From Firmicutes bacterium HGW-Firmicutes-1 (GTDB taxonomy: Bacteria; Bacillota; Clostridia; Lachnospirales; Vallitaleaceae), in contig PHAG01000009.1 in assembly GCA_002841625.1 (NCBI GenBank), forward strand, positions 124,001 to 188,000: a DNA stretch of 64,000 nucleotides. The letters are read 5' to 3'. Below the pieces are notes generated by a model. That model searched no databases, was not told where the DNA came from, and saw only the letters and a program-made list of their open reading frames with translations. This document shows, one piece after another, positions 8,222-17,366 of this stretch. Numbering within the stretch: the stretch's first letter is position 1; each line of letters starts with the position of its first letter. Made by a program: the position numbers and the translations under genes.

Positions 8222-8923
8222 TCATTTGAGCAAGGCTCTTCTTTGTTTCCAATCGGGCATATAGTTTTGAACAAAAGCATAAAAATCTTTGCTATGATTT
8301 GGATGTACAAAATGAGCTAATTCATGCAAGATCACATATTCAATTGCCTCAAGAGGTTTTTTGATAAGTTCTAAATTGAGTTGGATTGTATTTTTGGTGG
8401 TAAAGCAAGTTCCCCATCGGGATTTCATTTTTCTAATCTTTAATATCGGTAACTTTGTTATGTAGGGATTCACCTTTATCCATTCTTGATTTAATAGCTC
8501 TTGAAAAATTACAGTTGCTTGCTCTCTTAACCACGTTTGATAGAGGTTTTGTTTTTTCATTGTATTCATTTCATCCTTTACATGAAATTGTAGTATATTC
8601 TTATGAAGAACAATTTCTTCTTGAAGACACTCAATGACTTTGATTGGATAAAGTTGGCCTAAGTAATATAGTTGGTCACCAGTGATGAAGCCATTTGATT
8701 TAGGTTTAAGATTATCCTTTTCTTGAAATTGAAGAATGCTCTGAATAATCCAATCAGCTTTGTTTTTTAATACTGATTCGATATAAGATTGGGATACATT
8801 TTTATGAGCAGAAACATAAACAATTCCATTGGGTTTTATTCGAATATTAATGTTTTTAACATTTTTACGTTGGACCTCATAAGGTATGGTGAATTCATTA
8901 TAAATGAGTTTATAGGCTTTCAT
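8222..8923 (-). CDS. YgjP-like (SprT/DUF45) zinc metallopeptidase
   Basis: About 233 residues with the C-terminal zinc-protease signature VILHELAHFVHPNHSKDFY (HExxH plus a downstream His). MKSRWGTCFTTKNTIQLN, the usual lead-in of the YgjP/DUF45 family, precedes it. The family is predicted to be a cytoplasmic metal-dependent peptidase of unknown substrate. An ORF from 8983 would add 20 residues. The ATG at 8923 is chosen because AGGAG (8932-8928) sits four bases before it and the product starts like the family. Confidence 0.9.
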   Translation of the reverse strand: MKAYKLIYNEFTIPYEVQRKNVKNINIRIKPNGIVYVSAHKNVSQSYIESVLKNKADWIIQSILQFQEKDNLKPKSNGFITGDQLYYLGQLYPIKVIECLQEEIVLHKNILQFHVKDEMNTMKKQNLYQTWLREQATVIFQELLNQEWIKVNPYITKLPILKIRKMKSRWGTCFTTKNTIQLNLELIKKPLEAIEYVILHELAHFVHPNHSKDFYAFVQNYMPDWKQRRALLK

Positions 8924-9038
8924 GATACTCCTATCTTCAATAAAAATTTGTATAGCGATATCTATTTTATCAGAATTATGCAATTACCACAATATGCAAC
9001 CAATAAGGATCAAATGACACAAATGAAGGAGGTATCGT

Positions 9039-10049
9039 ATGTTTGTTGATTTTCATTATTATACTATTTATACGCTATGTTGCTTAGCTGGAATGGATTC
9101 TGCTTGCAGTAAAAAGGTAGCCTATTCGTCCCAACATACAGATGATACAAAATATGGGCATGAATTGAATTTTACAAGTGGAGGTAGATATCAACAAACA
9201 ATGTCTGCACATAAGTACCTTGATTTTAAATTCTTTAGCAAGAAGGTAGGATACGATATATTGTTACCATTTCACTTTTTGCCATGTGCTGAGGGGGATG
9301 AATTTGAGGATAGACTCATTTGTAAAAAGAATAGTCTGATTGCATTGGAATTGCTAAAGGATACCTTGAAAACATTAGACAAACCCTTTGGAATGTATAG
9401 ACTTGGGGTTACGCTTCATGTTTATGCTGATACATGGTCGCATCACAATTTTGTAGGATTATTGAAAAAGCAAAATGAAATATCGAACTTAACGTATATC
9501 AATGAGGATGTGGGCCTATTGAAAAATTTTATTGCTCCATTGGTTCCACCTATTTCCCATGGACAAGCATTAGAGGCGCCAGATACATCCTATCTTCAAT
9601 GGAAATATTCAGGACATAAAAGCAATGAACAAATAGAGAATAATAATACTGAGAAATTTATTGATGCAGCATATCACATATATTCTTATTTGACAGAAGA
9701 GGTTTACCCGGTGATACCTAATCTTTTTCCTAATAAGCCAAAGAAATGGGAACAAATAAAAAGTAAATTAGATAGGATGTTATCCTATAAAGGTTCCATT
9801 GATGACTGTCAGCAAAAATGGCATGAGGAGATCAAGAATAATTACTTTGGGTTTTCTTCCAATGTTTATTATGATGATCGTGAGTGGTTCAGGGAAGCAG
9901 TTGAAGTTACTCAAATTGACTTTTTTGAGCTATATGATAAGAAACCATACTTTGAGATAAGTAACTGGAAGTATTTTCACGATGCGTTAGCCTATCATAG
10001 CTTTTATATTAAACATGAACTATTGCCTCAGTATGGCATATTTACATAA
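9039..10049 (+). CDS. DUF6765 family protein
   Basis: 336 residues resembling the DUF6765 family. It starts FVDFHYYTIYTLCCLAG and carries YSSQHTDD, FHFLPC and LHVYADTWSHHNFVG. The many paired His and Asp residues recall zinc-dependent phospholipase C or S1/P1 nucleases, so metal-dependent hydrolysis is a reasonable guess but not shown. There is no signal peptide, so it should act in the cytoplasm. GAAGGAGG precedes the ATG. It is monocistronic with its own terminator at 10058-10100. Confidence 0.8.
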   Translation: MFVDFHYYTIYTLCCLAGMDSACSKKVAYSSQHTDDTKYGHELNFTSGGRYQQTMSAHKYLDFKFFSKKVGYDILLPFHFLPCAEGDEFEDRLICKKNSLIALELLKDTLKTLDKPFGMYRLGVTLHVYADTWSHHNFVGLLKKQNEISNLTYINEDVGLLKNFIAPLVPPISHGQALEAPDTSYLQWKYSGHKSNEQIENNNTEKFIDAAYHIYSYLTEEVYPVIPNLFPNKPKKWEQIKSKLDRMLSYKGSIDDCQQKWHEEIKNNYFGFSSNVYYDDREWFREAVEVTQIDFFELYDKKPYFEISNWKYFHDALAYHSFYIKHELLPQYGIFT

Positions 10050-10057
10050 TCTTTTGA

Positions 10058-10100
10058 TAAACAGTTCTATGCATGAAGGAATTTGCTAGAGCTGTTTTTT
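10058..10100 (+). terminator. Intrinsic terminator after the DUF6765 gene
   Basis: AAACAGTTCT (10058-10067) pairs with AGAGCTGTTT (10088-10097) with one wobble, ending in a run of six Ts. Confidence 0.8.
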
Positions 10101-10112
10101 ATTTAACCGAAT

Positions 10113-10245
10113 GGAATTAGTTCCCCCACTTCTTAAGTGGGGGAACTAATTCCAACAACGGTGGGGTTCAAGCCCCCTCCGATGTGCAAGCGAAGATTGT
10201 ATTCGGTTACGAAACCGTAGCGAATGCGGAGGTTTTAACCTTGAC
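10113..10245 (+). repeat. Structured repeat, possibly an IS200/IS605 right-end (omega-RNA-like) remnant
   Basis: The stretch begins with a 19-bp perfect hairpin with a 3-base loop (10113-10131 with 10135-10153), rich in C then G. Further stems follow: GGGG/CCCC near 10162-10176, CGGTT/AACCG nested in ATTCG/CGAAT (about 10200-10225) and AGGTT/AACCT (10230-10241). The end reads GAATGCGGAGGTTTTAACCT then TGAC. This chain of hairpins resembles the right end and guide-RNA scaffold of IS605-family TnpB elements, but no transposase lies nearby. Two short copies of its 3' end flank the collagen gene (39277, 40782). Identity is inferred, not proven. Confidence 0.45.
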
Positions 10246-10421
10246 CTAAAGAGAAGAGAAGGGTTTGTTATATTGACGTGGAGAGTATCTTTGGTAATTT
10301 GAAAATGTAATCTTAATAATTGACAGTAAAAATGAATATTTTTCTGTTAGAAGTTAGCCAAGACATGATATTCTATGAATGAAAACTATAAAGACTAATT
10401 CACAGAATAGGAAGGGGTAAG

Positions 10422-11924
10422 ATGGACAATTATTTAGTAGAACTAACAGGAATAAGCAAATCCTTTCCAGGTGTTAAAGCATTGGATCATGTAAATTTAA
10501 CCTTGAAGCCTGGTGAAGTTGTTGGACTATTAGGTGAAAACGGTGCAGGAAAATCTACATTAATGAAAATTTTGTCTGGGGTTATCCAAAAAGATGAAGG
10601 ATCAATAAAGATAAAAGGACAAGAAGTTCATTTTTCAACTCCTAAAGAGGCAGAAAGCTTTGGCATTGCAATTATTCATCAGGAATTAAACTTATGTAGA
10701 CATCTTACTGTTGCAGAAAATATTTTTTTAACAAGAGAAGAAACAAGGGTTGGAATTCTACGTAAGAAAGAAACGAATAATAAAGCAAAAGTCATATTAG
10801 ACTCTTTGAACCTAGATATACAACCAACGGACATTGTCGGTTCGTTACAAGTATCTAAACAACAAATGGTAGAAATATCCAAAGCATTATCGATTGATGC
10901 AGATATCATTATAATGGATGAACCAACGTCTGCATTAACAGAAAAAGAGATTGATGAATTATTTAGGATTATAAATCATTTAAAAGCACAAAACAAAGGA
11001 ATCATATACATATCCCATCGCTTAGAAGAACTCGTTCATATCGTCGATCGAGTTACCATATTAAGGGATGGTCAATATATTACAACAATGGATTATAAGC
11101 AAGAGTTATTACCACAAGTAATTTCCCATATGGTAGGAAGAGAAATCAAAGATAAATTCCCCAAGGTGCATTGTGAAATTGGAGAGGAAGTATTTTCTGT
11201 TAAGAATTTTTCTACACCTAATGGTGTGAAATCAGTTCATTTTAGCGTGAAAAAAGGTGAAATTGTTGCCTTTGCCGGGCTCATGGGTGCTGGAAGATCA
11301 GAACTAGTGCGAGCCATTTTTGGTGCTGATAAAAAAAACAGCGGTGAGATTTATTTGAATGGAGAGGCCATTACGATTAAATCCCCGAGAGATGCAATTC
11401 GTCATGGCATTTACTGTGTACCAGAAGATCGTAAGAAAGATGGTTTATGCATTAAAATGTCAGTTAAACATAACATCACCCTACCTAATTTAGATATGAC
11501 TGCCACTTTAGATGTGATTCATCCCCAGAAGGAAGCACATCTTACCGCTAAGATTATTGAAAAGTTAGGCATACGAACTCCCTCCCAAGAGCAACTCGTA
11601 AAAAATCTTAGCGGTGGCAATCAACAAAAAATCGTCGTTGGGAAGTGGCTTGCTAGAGATGCTAAGGTTATCTTCTTTGATGAACCTACACGTGGTATCG
11701 ATGTAGCTGCTAAAATTGAAATCTATAATTTAATGAATCAATTGAAGGAACAAGGCATAGCTGTGATATATGTTTCATCTGAATTACCTGAGGTGTTAGG
11801 ATTATCTGATAGGGTACTGGTTATGTGTAACGGTAACTTAAGAGCTGAGCTTAAGACAGAAGAAACAAACCAAGAAGAAATACTCTTTTATGCAACCCAA
11901 TATGAATCAACGGAGGTAAGTTAA
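10422..11924 (+). CDS. Sugar ABC transporter ATP-binding protein (RbsA/XylG type)
   Basis: A 500-residue double-domain ATPase as in ribose, xylose or galactose transporters. Domain 1 has Walker A GENGAGKST and Walker B IIIMDEPTSAL. Domain 2 has the usual degenerate Walker A GLMGAGRSE with signature LSGGNQQK and FFDEPTRGIDV. It energises uptake with the permease that follows (stop and start overlap as TAATG at 11922-11926). GAAGGGG precedes the ATG. The substrate is a monosaccharide or related compound, not determinable here. Confidence 0.95.
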   Translation: MDNYLVELTGISKSFPGVKALDHVNLTLKPGEVVGLLGENGAGKSTLMKILSGVIQKDEGSIKIKGQEVHFSTPKEAESFGIAIIHQELNLCRHLTVAENIFLTREETRVGILRKKETNNKAKVILDSLNLDIQPTDIVGSLQVSKQQMVEISKALSIDADIIIMDEPTSALTEKEIDELFRIINHLKAQNKGIIYISHRLEELVHIVDRVTILRDGQYITTMDYKQELLPQVISHMVGREIKDKFPKVHCEIGEEVFSVKNFSTPNGVKSVHFSVKKGEIVAFAGLMGAGRSELVRAIFGADKKNSGEIYLNGEAITIKSPRDAIRHGIYCVPEDRKKDGLCIKMSVKHNITLPNLDMTATLDVIHPQKEAHLTAKIIEKLGIRTPSQEQLVKNLSGGNQQKIVVGKWLARDAKVIFFDEPTRGIDVAAKIEIYNLMNQLKEQGIAVIYVSSELPEVLGLSDRVLVMCNGNLRAELKTEETNQEEILFYATQYESTEVS

Positions 11925-12889
11925 TGAGCGCGCAGGAGGGAACAATTAAGAAGGGCATCACTTTATCTCGAAGTGTAAAGCAATTCATATCAACACTTAG
12001 CGGGTTAGTCGTTTTGTTGGTGATATTTGGTATAGGGAATCGTAACTTTGTAACAACTGGAAATTTATTAAATGTAGCAGTTCAAACAACACCGATTTTA
12101 TTGATTGCAATTGGGCAAACCTTTGTACTCATTTCAGGCGGTATTGATTTATCCATTGGATCTAACATTGCCTTAGCAGGTATCATGACAGCAATGCTGA
12201 TGAAAGCCGGTGTACCGGTTCCAATTGCCATTTTAGCGGGTCTTATATCTGCAGCAATTGTTGGGATCACCAATGGTGTATTAGTTTCCTATGGAAAACT
12301 ACCACCATTCATAGTTACACTGGGCACAATGACAGCAGTTAGAGGGATTACACTTACATTAACTAAGGGGATTCCAATTAGTGGATTGCCAGAGAGTTTC
12401 AATGCTATTGGTATTAGTAAGACATTCGGAATCCCTAATCCTATATACATAATGATTATATTTATTATTATTTTTGGATTCATATTAGCTAAAACCAAAA
12501 CGGGTAGATATACCTATGCATTAGGCAGCAATGCAGAAGCGGCTAGACTTTCAGGTGTTAATTCAAGCATGGCCTTAATTAAAGTATATATGTTCAGTGC
12601 AATTTTAGCTGGAGTTGCAGGATTGGTTATGGCAGCACGTATTATTTCAGCACCACCTACTGCAGGGATGGGTTATGAGTTAGATGCAGTAGCAGCATCG
12701 GTAATCGGAGGCGCAAGTACTATGGGCGGGGAAGGAACGATAGCTGGAACAGTCATTGGTGCATTTATCATAAGTGTTTTAAGGAACGGCCTGAATTTAA
12801 TGGGTATTTCACCATTTATTCAACAAATAGTGATTGGTGTAGTGATTGTAGCAGCAGTGTTTTTTGATAAAATTAGACACAATGACTAA
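11924..12889 (+). CDS. Sugar ABC transporter permease (RbsC type)
   Basis: A 321-residue BPD_transp_2 permease with about nine to ten spans. Hallmarks are LISGGIDLSIGSNIALAG, LPPFIVTLGTMTAVRGI and ASVIGGASTMGGEGTI. It forms the membrane channel of the uptake system with the ATPase just upstream, which it overlaps by one base, and the binding lipoprotein 63 bp downstream. Length and layout are standard. Confidence 0.95.
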   Translation: MSAQEGTIKKGITLSRSVKQFISTLSGLVVLLVIFGIGNRNFVTTGNLLNVAVQTTPILLIAIGQTFVLISGGIDLSIGSNIALAGIMTAMLMKAGVPVPIAILAGLISAAIVGITNGVLVSYGKLPPFIVTLGTMTAVRGITLTLTKGIPISGLPESFNAIGISKTFGIPNPIYIMIIFIIIFGFILAKTKTGRYTYALGSNAEAARLSGVNSSMALIKVYMFSAILAGVAGLVMAARIISAPPTAGMGYELDAVAASVIGGASTMGGEGTIAGTVIGAFIISVLRNGLNLMGISPFIQQIVIGVVIVAAVFFDKIRHND

Positions 12890-12952
12890 TTTACCAGTGT
12901 ATTTTATTAGCGAAGTCTATTAAAATAAAGATTAAATAGGAGGATATGAACT

Positions 12953-13933
12953 ATGAAAAAGTTATTTGTATTGGGGTTAGCAATGATTATGGTATTATCT
13001 ATGGTAGGTTGTAGCGAAAAACCAGCTGAAACAACCACGCCACCAGCAGAAGAAACAACTGATGGGGGAGCAGCAAAACAACTAACAATAACATTAATTA
13101 CAATGGATTCAATGGACGAGCATTGGCTTAAAGTTAAAAATGGTGCTGAAGATGCAGCAGCAGAACTTGGTAATGTAAAGATTATTTTCGATGCACCTCA
13201 AACAAAAGTAGATGCAACCGTTCAAGCACAGTTGGTTGAAAATGCAATTGTGAACAAATCTGATGCGATTATGTTAGCAGCATTAGACAAAGAAGCTTTA
13301 AAACCAGTAGTTGAAAAAGCAAAAGCAGCAGGAATTCCTGTCATATTTGTTGACTCTGGTGTGAATACAGATCAATATGATGCATTCTTCTCAACAAACA
13401 ATGGTGCAGCAGCAGAAACAGCAGCAGTAGAATTGGCAACTTTAATTGGTGAAAAAGGTAAAATTGCAATCATTAATGCACAAGCTGGAGCTGGTACTAC
13501 AATGACACGCGAAAATGATTTCGCAGCAAAAATCAAAGCTGATTATCCAAATATTGAAATCGTTGGTGTTCAATACTCTGATGGTGACAAACAAAAAGCT
13601 TTGAATTATGCAACAGACTTTATGACTCAATATCCTGATTTAGTTGGATTTTATGCTTGTAACGAAGGAGCAACTGTAGGTGTTGGTAATGCAGTAGACC
13701 AATCAGGTAAGAGTGATTCCATTAGTGTTGTAGGTTTTGACTTTTCAGCTGATGTGAAAGGCTTAATTGAAAAAGGTGCTATCAAGGCATCAATGGTTCA
13801 AAATCCATATGTAATGGGTAATGAAGGTGTTAAAGCAGCTGTTAAAATCATTAATGGCGAAGCAATTAATCCTAAAGATGTGGACACAGGCGTTACAGTT
13901 GCTAGAAAAGATAATTTAACAGAAATTAAATAA
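12953..13933 (+). CDS. Sugar-binding lipoprotein of the ABC transporter (RbsB type)
   Basis: 326 residues with a lipoprotein signal ending in MVGC (Cys at about 20), then a low-complexity Thr/Pro/Glu linker and a periplasmic-binding-protein-like domain (Peripla_BP_4): DAIMLAALDKEALKPVVEKA, GIPVIFVDSGV and NPYVMGNEGV. It would capture the sugar outside the membrane and deliver it to the permease. AGGAGG precedes the ATG. A strong terminator follows at 13963-14000. Confidence 0.95.
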   Translation: MKKLFVLGLAMIMVLSMVGCSEKPAETTTPPAEETTDGGAAKQLTITLITMDSMDEHWLKVKNGAEDAAAELGNVKIIFDAPQTKVDATVQAQLVENAIVNKSDAIMLAALDKEALKPVVEKAKAAGIPVIFVDSGVNTDQYDAFFSTNNGAAAETAAVELATLIGEKGKIAIINAQAGAGTTMTRENDFAAKIKADYPNIEIVGVQYSDGDKQKALNYATDFMTQYPDLVGFYACNEGATVGVGNAVDQSGKSDSISVVGFDFSADVKGLIEKGAIKASMVQNPYVMGNEGVKAAVKIINGEAINPKDVDTGVTVARKDNLTEIK

Positions 13934-13962
13934 TATATTTATAGAAATTTGCAATTTCCTTT

Positions 13963-14000
13963 CAAATGATAAAATCCCCTTTTGGGGATTTTATCATTTG
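13963..14000 (+). terminator. Terminator of the sugar ABC operon
   Basis: A 17-bp perfect stem (13963-13979 with 13984-14000) and a TTTT loop, GGGG at the tip and AT-rich at the base. It separates the transporter genes from the sensor genes. Confidence 0.85.
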
Positions 14001-14148
14001 TTGATGGGATAATAACGTGGAAATTAAGATTTTAATGGGGCGCAGCCGATTTTCTTATGATATAATAATGTTAAGGAAGTTAAAGGACAAGAAAGAGTTA
14101 TGTATTAATGAATCCATCCTAATCAAAATAACAAAGAGGAATTCACTT

Positions 14149-15684
14149 ATGAAGCAATCACATTCATATGATTTCATCATCAAAATTTTAATGGCTGCAA
14201 TCATGACCCTGCTTTTTACTACATCGATTATTAGTATTTATAATCAAACATATAAAAGTACACCACCACCGATCCAAGTTAATCAAAAACAAGATGAAAA
14301 TAGCATTAAGCTGAATCAAAAGGTTTTGACAAAGCTTGATGAATTGATTCCATTAAAGTTTTATGTTATTGGTGAGCGACCTTTAGATTTTGAGCTTATA
14401 TTAACGAAAGCCAATACTTTATTAAACGAACTCATAGGAGTTCAATTAACAGTTGAATTTATGAGTGAAAAGGATGTTTCGATTGACTATCAAACCATTT
14501 TTGCAGGTGGAGCAGATTTTGATTTGATTTCCGTATATCCTTATCATTATAATACTTTTGCTACTAAATATGCCTATATGAATTTAACAGAAGATATGCT
14601 TAGAAAGTGTACACCTCAGTTATTTCTTTCTGAACTCGACAACGTTAGAGTCAATCAGATGATTTATGCTGTCCCATCAAGAGCCCATCTAGAAAATTCT
14701 ACAGTTCTACTTCTAAGAGGTGACCTTGCCAAAGAATATGGACTAAAGAGTATAACAACGATTGACGAATTAGAGCATTATATGCAGCTTATAAAAAACA
14801 ATGAAGAGAATATAGTTCCTTTTGATGTTGGTCTAAGTGGATTCGATCTAATTCAATTATTATGCACCCAACCACATGATATAACTATTTATGATAGTTA
14901 TTGGATTGGAATGAATCAATTTAACGAAGAAAACAAAGTAGTATGGCTACCAGAAACCTCATATTTTAAAGAGTATTTATATACGATTAAACTATGGAAG
15001 GATTATAGCTACATCCCAGACAATGCCTCTAGTAAGAAGATTGTCCTTAATGATAGCTTCCGTGAGGGAAGTTCAGCCATCGCAATCGGAAATGTTTTTG
15101 ATATGGAAAATTTAAAAAGAGAAGTTCTTAATATACATCCGGAATACGAGCCGATTATCGTAACGATGGGTGATAAAAAATTAAAAAATTATTATGAACC
15201 AATACATAATGGAATAGCAATTAAAAATGGTTCCCAATATGCTGCGAAGTCGCTTATGTTCGTAGAACAACTAAGAACCAATGAGACATTATTTCAATTA
15301 TTGAATTATGGCATTGAAGGTATTCATTATTCGATATCACAAGATGGATTTTACATACCAACAGTAGATAGTTATAAATACCCTATTTATAATAATAATA
15401 TTTGGTGCACAACAGACCAATTTAGGTTGCCTTATCACTTTGAAAGTCCTAACATTATTCCATTTAATCAGTTAGAGGATGTAAAGTCATCAATGGTGGC
15501 AACTAGTATGAATTTACAAAAGTTGGATCTATTAAAGCTAGAATTGGTTCAGCAAACGTATGGGTATCCATTGTCTTTAGGGGTATATGAATACAGGGGT
15601 AGCGATAATAATTCTTATATTTCACAGATGGAACAAGTGGGTTTTAGGGCATATTTAAATAAAATAAAAGAAATTCACCAGTAA
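14149..15684 (+). CDS. Membrane-anchored extracellular solute-binding-like protein of a sugar-sensing system
   Basis: About 511 residues. It starts with a single N-terminal membrane anchor (IIKILMAAIMTLLFTTSII) and no lipobox. The rest looks like an extracellular family-1 solute-binding fold (DUF3502/LipO-like), with the pieces FAGGADFDLISVYPYH and YEPIHNGIAIKNGSQYAAKSLMF. The ATG at 14149 follows AGAGG; an ORF from 14017 has no ribosome site. It sits directly before a YesN/YesM pair, so it may present sugar to the kinase YesM rather than feed a transporter. That role is inference. Confidence 0.75.
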   Translation: MKQSHSYDFIIKILMAAIMTLLFTTSIISIYNQTYKSTPPPIQVNQKQDENSIKLNQKVLTKLDELIPLKFYVIGERPLDFELILTKANTLLNELIGVQLTVEFMSEKDVSIDYQTIFAGGADFDLISVYPYHYNTFATKYAYMNLTEDMLRKCTPQLFLSELDNVRVNQMIYAVPSRAHLENSTVLLLRGDLAKEYGLKSITTIDELEHYMQLIKNNEENIVPFDVGLSGFDLIQLLCTQPHDITIYDSYWIGMNQFNEENKVVWLPETSYFKEYLYTIKLWKDYSYIPDNASSKKIVLNDSFREGSSAIAIGNVFDMENLKREVLNIHPEYEPIIVTMGDKKLKNYYEPIHNGIAIKNGSQYAAKSLMFVEQLRTNETLFQLLNYGIEGIHYSISQDGFYIPTVDSYKYPIYNNNIWCTTDQFRLPYHFESPNIIPFNQLEDVKSSMVATSMNLQKLDLLKLELVQQTYGYPLSLGVYEYRGSDNNSYISQMEQVGFRAYLNKIKEIHQ

Positions 15685-15751
15685 TAATGATGGTTGGAAA
15701 TATAATATCTCCATACTCCTAAACGGAACAAGATAAAAGGATGGCAAATAT

Positions 15752-17335
15752 ATGTTCAAATTATTAATTGTTGATGACGAGTTTATCACGAGAAAAGGTA
15801 TTATTGGACAAATTGATTTTAAAATATTTGATATAGAAGCTATTGAAGAGGCCGATGATGGATTAAGGGCATTGGAAGTAGCTAAAGTATTCAAACCAGA
15901 TATTGTTATTTCAGATATTAAAATGCCGAGAATGGATGGCATGACTTTTGCATTTGAACTAAAAAAAATATTGCCGAGCTGTCGGATTATTTTTATGAGT
16001 GCTTATACGGATCTTGATTATTATCGAAGTGCTATTAAGTTAAATGCGATTAGTTATATTGAAAAACCAATTGATCTCGACGAAATGAAGGCAGCCGTTA
16101 AAAATGCTGTCGAAGATCTAATGCAGTATCTTAAATTCAAAAATATGTCTTCTAAAATGAATCAATTGGTGCTTGATAATCGTGATGTACTCAAAAGTCA
16201 ATTATCAGCCTTATTAATAAATAATAAAGTAAATCTGTCTGAGCTAAATGAAAAGGCAGAAGCGCTAGGATATGAGTTATATACAACGGGAAGTTATATT
16301 TCAATCATAGTAACCCAATATACAAAAGGACATTTAGATCCCTATGAGCTAGATACCTCAAAGAATAAAGCAAATCTTATTCTAAAGAATTATTTTCAGC
16401 CACTCAATTGTTATAAGGTATGGCATTACAAAGGGAATATGATTGTTATTAATTTGATAGCCAGTAAAAATGATCAAATTATTTTATCTCCAAATCGACT
16501 TAAGGGTATATTTGAAGGTATATATGACGCTTTACAGGAATTTTGCAAACCTAGCATAGCCATTGGCAAGCTAGTGACGAAAGCTAGTGATGCATATCAA
16601 TCCTACCTAAGTGCTGCGATAACCTTGGAAAGACTATTTTATAAAGAAGGTAAGCTAGTAGCTGTGTACGAACAGAAACATCTTAGTAGTAGTTATAAAT
16701 ATAAAGCTGAATTATTAGGTGATTTTAATAAATTACTTGAGAAAGCTGAGCCAACAGAATGTGTTCTCTTTGTAAAGCAGCTTACAAAGAATATTCAAGT
16801 TAATACAGATTCAACAAAAAATATGATTAAAGACATTTACTTTCAATTAGCTCAAATTGTAGATCATTTTATGGATGTTTCCAATCAAGATCAGCAAGAG
16901 CATTTGACTTGGGATGCAATTGCATCTATGGTCAGCCTTAAGGAACTCGAAAAGTATCTTCTTGATAAAACGCGTCATTATTTTGATACTCTGAAGGAGC
17001 AAAGCGTTATGAATTCTATGGCCTTAAGAGTGAAACAGTATGTTCAACTACATTATGATGATATGACCTTATCTATTGATTCAATCGCACAGGAATTGGG
17101 TGTTTCTAACCCTTATTTATGCGCGGTATTTAAGAAAGAAACGAATCAAACCATTAATAAATACATAACAAATTATCGAGTAGAAAAATCAAAAGCATTG
17201 CTCAAGGATTTTACCTTAAGAATTGAAGATGTGGCAAGCCAAGTGGGCTATGGAGACAGTGATTATTTTTCTAAAGTATTTAAAAAAAATGCATTGTGCA
17301 CACCTACTGAGTATCGTAAAAAATACGTAGTGTAA
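15752..17335 (+). CDS. Response regulator with AraC-type DNA-binding domain (YesN type)
   Basis: 527 residues: receiver domain (1-120, acidic pocket VDDE at 7-10, phospho-acceptor Asp55 in ISDIKMPRMDG, conserved Lys in YIEKPID), a central helical linker, and two AraC HTH motifs at the C-terminus (LSIDSIAQELGVSNPYLCAVF and VASQVGYGDSDYFSKVFKK). Its partner kinase follows by 31 bp. Systems of this kind usually switch on carbohydrate ABC transporters, and the rbs-type operon upstream is the obvious target. Confidence 0.94.
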   Translation: MFKLLIVDDEFITRKGIIGQIDFKIFDIEAIEEADDGLRALEVAKVFKPDIVISDIKMPRMDGMTFAFELKKILPSCRIIFMSAYTDLDYYRSAIKLNAISYIEKPIDLDEMKAAVKNAVEDLMQYLKFKNMSSKMNQLVLDNRDVLKSQLSALLINNKVNLSELNEKAEALGYELYTTGSYISIIVTQYTKGHLDPYELDTSKNKANLILKNYFQPLNCYKVWHYKGNMIVINLIASKNDQIILSPNRLKGIFEGIYDALQEFCKPSIAIGKLVTKASDAYQSYLSAAITLERLFYKEGKLVAVYEQKHLSSSYKYKAELLGDFNKLLEKAEPTECVLFVKQLTKNIQVNTDSTKNMIKDIYFQLAQIVDHFMDVSNQDQQEHLTWDAIASMVSLKELEKYLLDKTRHYFDTLKEQSVMNSMALRVKQYVQLHYDDMTLSIDSIAQELGVSNPYLCAVFKKETNQTINKYITNYRVEKSKALLKDFTLRIEDVASQVGYGDSDYFSKVFKKNALCTPTEYRKKYVV

Positions 17336-17366
17336 ATTTACAGAAACCTATTGAGGAAGCTTGCCT

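Noticed and set aside
10422-13933. Naming the sugar ABC genes rbsA, rbsC and rbsB for ribose
   Set aside because: No ribokinase, RbsD or RbsR gene is present, and xylose, galactose and other systems share the same family, so the substrate was left open.
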